This document shows positions 55,660-64,000 of a stretch of 64,000 nt of DNA, one piece after another. Positions within the stretch are counted from its first letter, which is position 1. Each line of letters starts with the position of its first letter. Origin of the DNA: Antilocapra americana (lineage: Eukaryota; Chordata; Mammalia; Artiodactyla; Antilocapridae); assembly GCA_007570785.1 (NCBI GenBank), contig ML661796.1:352-64351 (forward strand). The letters are read 5' to 3'. Below the pieces are notes generated by a model that saw only the letters and a list, made by a program, of their open reading frames with translations, did no database searches and was not told where the DNA came from. Made by a program: the position numbers and the translations under genes.

Positions 55660-57480
55660 ATGTGGTTGGCAAAGAGTAACTCTTATTAAGTAGGAGGACA
55701 GCTATTGGTCCAGCTCTCACCAATGGGAATACGTAGATTCAGAGGCCAGTTGACACCTGACAATGGAGGCATCATGGCTTTCCCCTCCCTCTATGGGTCC
55801 CTTCAGCCAATTAGAGAGAACCTTGGTCAGACACGTGCATAGTAATGTCAGCAATGGCTTCTGGAACCCTCTGAACTCCTTTCCCAAGGTAGATTGCACT
55901 AGAGGTGGAAGTATAATGAAGGAACACTACTTCCAAGATCATCCCTATTTGCCTTAAAGGCCAGATCTTATGATTTGGTGTGCTGGAGTGGTAAACAAGC
56001 ACAGGGGCTGCTGATATAGAGGATGTGACTAAGTAGGAGGCAGCTTTTGGGCCAGCTTCCACCAATGGGAGATCTTAGTTTGAGAGGTCATCAACACCTC
56101 ACATTGGAGGCTACATGGCTCCTCCCCTCCCATAGCTCCCTTCAACCACTCAGAGAGTACCCTGGACTTGATGGTTGAATAGTTATGTTGGGGATAACTT
56201 CTCCCACCCTCTCAACCCCTTCCTGTAGGGCAGGGTGCAGAGCATGGAAGTGGAGTTGTCATGAAGGTAGCACTATCTTCAAGGGCCAACCCTCGTTCTT
56301 CTCAAAGATCAGAAACTATACTCTGAAATTCTGGGGTAAGATGCCAGCACATGGCTGCTGATAAAAAGACTGTGAGGACAAGGAGGGTAGCCATTGGGCA
56401 AGCTTCCTCAAATAGGAGACCTTAGTTTGGGAGGTCTTGGAAGATTGGCCTTGGAAGATGGTTGTCCCCCAAGATACACCCACTTTCATTCTCCAGACCT
56501 AGTCCTAGGAAAAGGACTTGAAAGGGTAGCACAAAATATTCCTGATATCACTATTCACATGTGAACACAAGGTGCTCTCTGATTGGCTGAAGGACTCAAG
56601 GGGTATGGGGAGGAGCCTTGACATCTCCATTGTGAGGCATTGATGGCCTCTCAAAATAAGGTCTGTTAATGGTGGAAGCTGACCAATGGATGACTCTTAC
56701 TTAATTGCAAACTCTGTAGCAACAGCCAAGGTGCTTGATTTGATGGCAGCACCCCATGTGACAGGCCATTAGTAGTAATAGAGTTGGCCTTGGAAAGTAG
56801 TAGTCCCCCTGGACACCCACTTTCATTCTCCAGACCTAGTCCTAGGAAAAGGACTTGACAGGGTAGCAGAAGCCGTCCTTGACATCACTATTCACATGTC
56901 AGCATAAGGTGCCCTCTGATTGGCTAAGGGACCTACAGAGGGGGAGGGAGAAGGACAGAGGAGCCATGATGCTCCCATTGTGAGGCTTTAGTTGTCTCAC
57001 AAATCAAAATCTCCCATTACTGGAAGCTGGCCAGTGGCTATCTCCTACTTAATCACTTGTTCATATTAGAAATCTGTGTTCTTGCTTCCCACCTCAGCAC
57101 CCATACCACAGAAACTAGCTGTAGCTAGAAGTTAGTACTCCCCCATAACACTTCCATCTTCACACAATGCTCCCTATGCCAAGAGAAGGAATAGAGGGTT
57201 GTATTAGTTATCTCTGACATCACTATTCACATGTCAGCAGAAGGTGCTCCCTGATTGACTAAAAGGCCCCATGTGGGGGAGATGAATCATGCCTTCACTG
57301 TGAGGCATCATGGCTCCTCCCCGCTCCCTCTCCACTCCACTTCACCATGGGCCCCTCAGCCATGCAGGCACATGAATAGTGATGTCAGGGAATGTATCTC
57401 TTTTCTGAACAACCTCCCTTGGGGCAAAAGTGCAGAAAGTAGTTATTTACTAGGGGGTCTCTGAAATCTCTCATGGCCCC
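55660..57480. repeat. Cluster of ~340-bp CRE/CCAAT modules in both orientations
   Basis: At least five recognisable copies of a ~336-343-bp unit plus fragments. Three read on the minus strand (landmark AGTAGGAGG at about 55690 and 56032, a fragment at about 56375-56445). Three then read on the plus strand (CACTATTCACATGT following TGATATCA at 56543, TGACATCA at 56880 and 57215). A last minus-strand fragment has TGACATCA at 57380-57387 (complement). Each unit carries a TGACATCA CRE-like site followed by an E-box-like CACATGTC/CACGTGTC, an ATTGG box (56582, 56919; complement at 55807), GGGAGGAGCC-like bases and a second CCAAT box near the end (55720, 56062, 56683). I do not recognise the family; it might be an uncatalogued or old LTR/satellite. 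Confidence 0.7.
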
Positions 57481-57536
57481 ATTTTCTCACCCTCCATCCC
57501 TTCATATCCCCACTCATCCTCCCTGCTGCTATTTTG

Positions 57537-57575
57537 TGATGTCACAGTCTCCCTTAGTCACAGTAACCAGGCAAC
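57537..57575 (+). promoter_or_regulatory. CRE plus RFX X-box composite
   Basis: TGATGTCA (57537-57544) is followed 18 bp later by GTAACC-A-GGCAAC (57563-57575). The latter matches both half-sites of the RFX X-box consensus with a 1-bp spacer. CRE and X-box pairs are common in promoters active in spermatogenic and ciliated cells (CREM, RFX2/3). Function here is inferred from sequence only. Confidence 0.45.
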
Positions 57576-58230
57576 CCTTGGTAAAGACAACTCTGCCCAT
57601 TCCCATACCTAGGTGCACTCACATTGAGACATTTCATTTACTTCATTATCCAATGTATTTTCTAAGGCACATCTAAGTTTTCCCCATACTTCAGAACCTT
57701 GAAAACTTTTGAGTGATGGAAAAGCAGGCATTCATTAAAGGCTCTGTGTGATTTGTTGCTTGTTCTTCCTCTAGCCTCATCCATCTCCCAAGGCTCCTCC
57801 CCATCATCTTTGCTCTAGGTGCTTTACCCAGACCTAGTGTAGGTATTAGAGCTTGCCCTTGGCTTGAAATGGCTGTTAACTTCATCTCCACCCCCACAAA
57901 GGCCACTTATCTTTCAAAGTCCAAGTCCATTATTTCCTTTGAGGCCTACTACTCTAGTTCAAATTCTGCCTTTGCTGCTGGTTTGAATTGAGACCCGGCA
58001 TCCTTGCTCCTGGACTAGATTACCTGCTTTGTCCCTTTAGTCTTTTGTGCTCTATCTTAGATTTAAAAATTTTTGGATGACTCTATTGAATGAATCTTAT
58101 AAGCTGTCTCCTACTCTTTTTGCAGAAAACAGGGTAAATTAATAGTAAACACAGTCTTGTAGAGTTTCACCTTGAAACCCTAGCTCTGCTGCTTGTTCCA
58201 TGTACCCCATTCACTTTCTTTCCTACTTAC
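57576..58230. other. Region between module cluster and orphan first exon
   Basis: Unique-looking sequence with a 71-codon minus-strand frame (57691-57906) of no recognised family. No acceptor and coding exon that I can defend. Confidence 0.3.
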
Positions 58231-58420
58231 CTTGTTCTTTTTCAGGCAAGTCTGTTGCTTCTGATGGAACTTGATAGATGTCAACTGCCACCCAGGTGGA
58301 TGGATAGATGTTGGTGATTGTCTGGATGTGAGTCTAGCCACGAAGGTGGGTTTCTGATGTCTTCATCTAGGCTCTGCTCCAGAGTCTGACCTTTCACAAG
58401 GAGTGACCCTGTATTTATAC
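58231..58420 (-). promoter_or_regulatory. TATA box and candidate non-coding first exon
   Basis: On the minus strand GTATAAATAC (58420-58411) is a near-ideal TATA box. About 30 bp downstream a start near 58385-58390 is possible. The sequence then runs about 158 nt to a perfect consensus donor CAAG|GTAAGT at 58231/58230. The stretch holds only a 10-codon ATG frame, so it would be a 5' UTR exon. Downstream exons were not found. The intron would contain the X-box and the module cluster. Confidence 0.35.
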
Positions 58421-58424
58421 CCTG

Positions 58425-59055
58425 ACCCTGCCCAGATTGTGCTATTGTGTGCTAATCAACTATTATGACCTGGCCTTAACTGTGATGTACTCAGACCAGG
58501 ACCAGGTTATATGTGAATACACTTCAATGACTGAGTACTTTTCAAGGTAGAAGAAACATGTTATTAAATAAACACAAAGACTGATACAATAACTGTTAAC
58601 CACAAAGTGTTTTCCAGAATTCTATAGATTCACAAGCTTACTTCCTCTATGGTTCATGAAGAGTATGAACAGGCACTAGGAGTACTGCCATAGCTCCATG
58701 GCACTAATCAGAGCCCTGGGGCTTATTTCAGCCTTTGATTAGACCCCAGAGCCAAGACATATCCCACTTCCTAAAGAACTGGAACAGCAGTAGCAAAACA
58801 TGTGAAAACCTCAAGTGAGTTTAGTTCTAAGTAAACTTCATGGTTCTCCATGCTGTAAAATCCCTTGTATTAAAAAAAATTAACATTTTTAGCTTGTTAC
58901 CTACTTCCTATAAAGTACTGTTGCTTTCTCCTTCAAATATCACTGTCCACCGCTGCAATGCTGTAAACCCAGCCTCTTTCCTTTGCTTAAAAAAGAAACC
59001 CCATATCCTCTATTGAAAAACAAAATCCAACAGCAAAAAAGTATCTATTGGGGCC
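58425..59055. other. Upstream of orphan first exon
   Basis: No gene or repeat recognised. Confidence 0.3.
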
Positions 59056-59058
59056 CAG

Positions 59059-59578
59059 TGCAGGCTACCTCAAAATATGCTTTAATGACATATATTTTGA
59101 ATAAAAGTTACTTAGAAGTGGTCAGTGTAAGAGGGACATTCTGACCTCCTTTATGTCTCCCTGAAAGAAGGAAATAAATCTCCTGTGAAAGGTACGCATC
59201 TACATCTGGAGGTAGGAAGCTCTTAACACCAGAGGTGGGGAATTTAGGCCATCTCTGATTTGTATAAACAAACTTCCTTGTTTCTTTCATTGATTACCCC
59301 AAGCTTATACTCTGTTTAGATTCTTCTTTAACTGAGCACCCAAAATCTATGTTTCTTTGTCCTGTCAATTTCGTACAAATGCATTGCTTCTTTGTCTAAA
59401 AAGTATAAAAGCTGCCTGCTTTGGCTACTTCTTAGATCCTATTTCTATGAGATTTTTGTACACACAAATTAAAATTGATCTCTTTTCCTCCTTTTATTCT
59501 GTCTTGTATCAATTTTATTATTAGTCCAGCCACAAGAATGTAAGAGGGAGAAAGGGGGAAATTTCCCCCTCCCCAACA
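59059..59578 (+). mobile_element. Endogenous retrovirus LTR
   Basis: About 520 bp from TGCAGGCTACC to CCCCAACA. It has a TATA box (AAGTATAAAAGCTGCC, about 59400) and ATTAAAA/TTTTATTCTG signals before the end. The composition and order are those of mammalian class I ERV LTRs. No clear primer-binding site follows, so it may be solo or the 5' LTR of a deleted provirus. Start position is uncertain. Confidence 0.6.
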
Positions 59579-60425
59579 CCACATACTGTACAGAACTTCT
59601 AGAACTTTCTTTGAGTAATGCTAATATAATTGTGTTTATTAATTGTTTGTATATAAAAAGTAAAACCAAAGTTGACAAACAGAATATACAATCACAGACT
59701 TACATTTACTCTTAAAATATAAACCTCTCATATAAATTAAATCTATTCAGGTAGCTTAATTGGTTGCCCTCACTTAGACTTACCAATTGACAAAGGATAA
59801 AATAAAATATTTATATTGGTTGTAAGTATATGGCTTTAGGTTAATCTGACTTCAAAATGCTTTGAAACACAGAGGTTTCCTGACCTGAACAGAACACTTG
59901 TAAAAATGGACAAATTAAAGAACTTTTAGATGCTATTAACTTAAAGAAATAGTTACAATAAAAGTGGAGCATCATTCAAAGTGCAAGGACCCAGCATCTC
60001 ATGATTAAACCTTAGCCGATCATTTTCACCACTAAATAAGCAGCTTTTACTAAGATAATTGCTCCTGTAATGACTCAGAAAGGAGAGTAGAGGAATTAAT
60101 AGACTCCTCTAAGTTTGTTGTTAGCTGTTGTTTATTGTAAGATAGAAGCTTCTAATTTGGAAAAAAAATATCTGGAAAAGTTTGAAGGCTCATTTCATAA
60201 AGACAATATTTGGTACTCTTGGTATGGCTAACTGGTTATGTCAAATCCTTTTAAATGGATGTTAGCCAGAATTCTTCATGACATTAACCATAATAGCAGA
60301 GATAAATTTGCCATGATGTTATTCTTAACATTGTTGGGTTGGGGTAATTTTAGATGTGTGTTTCCAAAACATGCTCTACCATCTAACTACATTAACCTGG
60401 TTAAACTAAAAGCTCGGTTGTGGAC
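59579..60425 (+). other. AT-rich sequence between LTR and pol remnant
   Basis: Possibly ERV-internal. A 67-codon open frame at 60238-60441 is present, but I cannot match it to gag, pol or env. Otherwise no feature. Confidence 0.3.
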
Positions 60426-60502
60426 AGGAATTGAAGCTTGAAGGGCCATTTGAATACCTCCAAGTAAACTTTCTACAAATATCTCCTCATGAGGCTATAA
60501 GT

Positions 60503-60725
60503 ACGCTTCCCAGGTGGCTCATTGGTAAAGAAACTGCCTGAAATGTAGAAGACACAAGAGACATAGGTTCGATCCCTGGGTTGGGAAGATCCCCTGGAGG
60601 AGGAAATGGCAACCCATTCTAGTATTCATGCCTGGGAAATCACATGGACAGAGGAGCCTGGCGGAGCTATAGTCCATGGAGTCACAAAAGAGCTCGACAC
60701 AACTGAGTGTCTAAACAACAATAAC
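60503..60725 (+). mobile_element. Bov-tA SINE inside ERV remnant
   Basis: Sense copy, CTTCCCAGGTGGCTCATTGG to GACACAACTGAGTGTCTAAA, with an A/C-rich tail. It is flanked by GGCTATAAGTA / GGCTGTAAGTA, an imperfect target duplication at about 60493 and 60728. Confidence 0.9.
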
Positions 60726-60804
60726 AAGGCTGTAAGTATCTGGTTATTATTTATTTTCAGGGTGATTAAAGTGTTTCCTGTCAAAGGGTTACAGCCCTGG
60801 ATTA

Positions 60805-61190
60805 CTTTGCTTGGGCTGCTGTAATAAAGTACCACAAACAGGGTGGCGCCAACAACAGGAATTGACGGTCTCACAGTTCTGTGGCTAGAAGTCCAAGATC
60901 AAGGTGTGGGCAGGGTTGGCTTCTTCTGAGGCTGTGAGGCCTCTCTCCTTGGCTCATGGATGGCTATCAATTTCCCTGTTTATGTGCCTGTTTCTGTGTC
61001 CAAATTTCTCTTTTTATAAGAATACTAGTCATAACAGATTAGGGCTAACACTGATGACCTCCTTTCAACTTAACTAACTATATCTGCAAAGATTCCACTT
61101 CCAAAAAATCACTTTCTGAAATTCTGAGGATTAGGACTTCAACACATGGATTTGAGTGGTACACAATTAAACACGTAGTAGGTTCTAACT
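60805..61190 (+). mobile_element. Old eutherian interspersed repeat
   Basis: GCTTGGGCTGCTGTAATAAA, GGCTAGAAGTCCAAGATCAA, GCCTCTCTCCTTGGCTCATG and GGATTAGGACTTCAACACAT in this order are the mark of a common ancient mammalian repeat. I recognise the pattern but do not assign a family name. Confidence 0.65.
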
Positions 61191-62145
61191 GGAAAAAATA
61201 AAATCTTAATCTCATTTTTTTTCATCATGAGGCATTTCAACTTATGCCTACAGTCTTAGTGGAACTCATTTTACCAGCGCTGTTATCAAGAAGCTCGGTA
61301 AACTTTTCCTCTTTTACCTAGAAACTTCCATTGTTCTTATCACCCAACATCCTCATAAAAAATAGAACTAATGGAACACTTTAGTAAAAACTAGTAATGC
61401 TGTCAGAAACCCTAAATCTTCTATGACCTAAAGTATTGCCATTAACTTTATTGTCTGTAAGGTCAATTGCCTCTAGGACCCACAAACTAGCTTATGAATT
61501 ACTACAGGTTAATGAAATAATAAGCTCTATGTGTTTGGAAATCTCACCCTCAGCCTTCAATTCTACTCTATTAATGCAAGGGACTCAGACAATACCTCTG
61601 GTTTTATCACCTATGTGTACAGTCACATTTTCAAAATATCTAACCTGAACAGCCTTGACATGCTCTGGCAACCTGGAGATTTCATCTTTTGGAAAAGAAA
61701 GTGGAGAAAAACTGCTCTTGAGCCTCAAAAAGAGAAAACCTTATCAGGTACTGTTAACACATGTCACAGCTGTATGGCTCCAAAATATTGATCCTCGGGT
61801 TCATGGTTCTCAACCCAAAAGATACATGTCAGTTCTTCCTGATTACAAGACATCCACTCTACTTGGAGACTTGAAACTTTGGATTCTTAGGAATCCTCCA
61901 AAGTCTGTTGACTTCAGAGGTGGACAGCTTCTATTCAAGATGACAGGACAAGTTGCTGACCTCTAAGTTGAACAGCATTTGCCCCAGATGACAGAACAAG
62001 ATGAATTTTCTGATTCTTCTACATTCTTTTCTATTCCTTTACTCTTTCACTAAACATCCCTATTATTCTACTTGATGCCTTTTAGAACACTAATGGTACA
62101 TCCCTTATCTCCATCCCATGATTTTTGTCACCCTATGTGACACTT

Positions 62146-63435
62146 AAGAAAAAGCCTTCTTTTTTTTAATTTATTTTTTTTCTTTATATTATCGTGTTGG
62201 TTTTGCCACACATTGACATGAATCTGCCATGGGTATACATGTGTTCCCCTTCCAGAACCCCCCTTCCACCTCCCTCCCGATTTCATCTCTCTGGGTCATC
62301 CCAGTACACCAGCCCTGAGCACCCTGTACCAAGCATCAAACCTGGGCTGGTGACTGATTTCACATATGATAATTTACATGTCTCAATGCTGTTCTCCAAT
62401 ATAATCCCACCCTTGCTTTCTCCCATAGAGTCCAAAAGACTGTTCTATACATCTACATCTCTTTTGCTGTCTCGCATACAGGTTTATCATTACCATCTTT
62501 CTAAATTCCATATATATGCATTAGTATACTGTATTGTTTCTACTTTTGGCTTGCTTCACTCTGTATAATAGGCTCTAGTTTCGTTCACCTCAGTAGAACT
62601 GATTCAAATGTATTATTTTTAATGGCCGAGTAATATTCCATTGTGTATATGTACCACAGCTTTCTTATCCATTCGTCTGTTGATGGACATCTAGGTTGCT
62701 TCCATGTCCTGGCTATTGTAAACAATGTGGCAGTGAACACTGGAGTACACGTGTCTCTTTCAATTCTGGTTTCCTCCGTGTGTATAGCACCATACACAAA
62801 AATAAACCCAAAACGGATCAAATATCTAAACATAAGACCAGAAACTATAAAACTTCTAGAGGAAAACAGGCAAAACACTCTCTGACATAAACCACAGCAG
62901 GATCCTGTATAACCCACCTCCCAGAATATTGGAAATAAAACCAAAAATAAACAAATGGGACCTAGTTAAAATTAAAAGCTTCTGCACAACAAAGGAAACT
63001 AAAAGCAAGGTGAAAAGGCAGCCTTCAGAATGGGAGAAAATAATAGCCAATGAAGCAACGGACAAACAATTAATCTCAAAAATATACAAGCAACACCTGA
63101 AGCTCAATTCCAGAAAAATAAACGACCCAATCAAAAAGTGGGCCAAAGAACTAAACAGACATTTCTCCAAAGAAGACATAAAAATGGCTAACAAGCACAT
63201 GAAAAGATGCTCAACATCACTCATTATCAGAGAAATGCAAATCAAAACCACAATGAGGTACCACTTTACACCAGTCAGAATGGCTGCCATCAAAAAGTCT
63301 ACAAGCAACAAATGCTGGAGAGGATGTGGAGAAAAGGGAACCCTCTTACACTGTTGATGGGAATGCAAACTAGTACAGCCACTATGGAGAACAGTGTGGA
63401 GATTCCTTAAAAGACTGGAAAAGAAAAAGCCTTCT
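62146..63435 (-). mobile_element. Young bovine L1 with 5' inversion and 15-bp target duplication
   Basis: The insert (62161-63420) is flanked by the exact repeat AAGAAAAAGCCTTCT at 62146-62160 and 63421-63435. The left part (62161 to about 62783) is an antisense L1 3' end with a T-rich start (the poly-A of a minus-strand element) and the C-terminus of ORF2 (YYSAIKNN) on the minus strand. The right part (about 62786-63420) is an upstream part of ORF2 in plus orientation, open over about 140 codons ([38 protein letters not shown]). This is the classic 5'-inversion (twin-priming) structure. Confidence 0.92.
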
Positions 63436-64000
63436 ATCACTTTAGAAAAAGCAAGACTTTCTTATGTGTTTTCCCTGTATGTGCTCTAAATTTAACTGAC
63501 TGTGGACTCTGTTACCCACTACCTAACCCTGCTGGCAACAATTTAATATCTGTTCCTTGAAACGCTTCAAGAGGTAGATTCCCTTTTACAAGTCCCTTCT
63601 GGTACCTGTTTTCCTCACAGCATTAACTTCAACCTTTAGTCTTATAAAAATTGGACCTTGACCTCACCTCAACAAAATGCTTCTGCCGAAGTTGTTATAA
63701 TCCTATCAGCAAGGCCTGGTCAATCAGGAGTAGATGCTAATATTGAGCATATTTTTATTGCAGTGGTCTGTTTGTTCTCTTCAACCTGCTTTGTGGGAAC
63801 TGTTTAACTCCACTAAAGAGATATGCCCACCTTGAGAAACACAAATTGGCTCACTTCTGTTGTAGTAAGTGATAGTTGCAGTTCTAACATTGCATAATAT
63901 AATCTGTGTTCCACTAGGGTACCACTTCTTATGTGGACATCTTCTCTCTACCTTGAGAAGGATGCCCAGAAGCCTCTAAAGTGAGGCAAACACAAGTTAT
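63436..64000 (+). pseudogene. Continuation of ERV remnant (possible env start)
   Basis: The DNA on the two sides of the L1 is one interrupted sequence (61970-62160 and 63421 onward). It follows the integrase remnant, where env is expected, and has broken frames rich in Leu, Pro and Cys. Assignment to env is by position only. It continues past the window edge. Confidence 0.35.

Larger units (their letters stand above)
60426..61970 (+). pseudogene. Endogenous retrovirus pol (integrase) remnant
   Basis: Two separated pieces resemble a class I (gamma-like) ERV integrase. A short piece before the SINE (about 60435-60500) resembles the start of the integrase core. A longer one after 61240 ends with the integrase C-terminal pattern (WQPGDFIFWKRKW-like, about 61665-61700) and a stop near 61965. 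Frameshifts, internal stops and two inserted repeats make it non-functional. Confidence 0.55.

Noticed and set aside
2712..60725. tRNA genes at the many tRNA-like sequences
   Set aside because: All are inside Bov-tA/CHR SINEs, which descend from tRNA but do not fold as intact tRNA genes.
62856..63440. 194-codon minus-strand hydrophobic frame
   Set aside because: It is the antisense shadow of L1 ORF2, which is open on the plus strand here.

Overview
The window is a stretch of ruminant (bovid) nuclear DNA. This rests on the interspersed repeats: many Bov-tA/BOVA tRNA-type SINEs, CHR-type SINEs, several 5'-truncated BovB LINEs with target-site duplications, and a young bovine-type L1. No bacterial, plasmid or CRISPR features are present.

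The one confident protein-coding gene lies on the minus strand between about 37.0 kb and 2.7 kb. I assembled it by hand from 17 exons whose splice sites and phases join without a break into 2904 nt (967 residues plus stop). It is a MAP7-family microtubule-associated protein, most likely MAP7D3, which is X-linked in human. It starts in a CpG island with a YY1-like motif over the ATG. It then has an N-terminal charged coiled coil (exons 2-5), a very large repeat exon (exon 8, 983 nt, about 34 octapeptide repeats), the conserved MAP7 domain (exons 10-13), an acidic stretch (exon 14) and a C-terminal tail. Its last two codons and the stop sit in exon 17, and a Bov-tA SINE lies in the 3' UTR.

Layout: 1-2.7 kb is probably intergenic, with an old L1 tail. 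2.7-37 kb is MAP7D3, with introns full of SINE, BovB, L1 and MIR copies plus a solo retroviral LTR in intron 1. 37-55 kb is mostly gene-poor DNA with repeats and one GC-rich promoter-like patch near 44.3-44.9 kb. 55.66-57.48 kb holds an unusual cluster of ~340-bp modules in both orientations, each carrying CCAAT boxes and a CRE-like site. It is followed by a CRE plus RFX X-box composite (57.54 kb) and, on the minus strand, a TATA box with a possible first exon ending in a consensus splice donor (58.42-58.23 kb). 59-64 kb is endogenous-retrovirus debris (an LTR and pol integrase remnants) interrupted by a Bov-tA, an older repeat and a 5'-inverted L1 with a perfect 15-bp target-site duplication.

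Best candidates for something undescribed: (1) the CRE/CCAAT module cluster next to an orphan TATA/first-exon signal, which may be an X-linked, possibly testis-type transcription unit; (2) an L1 tail inserted exactly at the exon 3 splice donor of MAP7D3, so that its target-site duplication copied the splice site; (3) the octapeptide minisatellite in MAP7D3 exon 8. All assignments were made by eye, without alignments or database searches.
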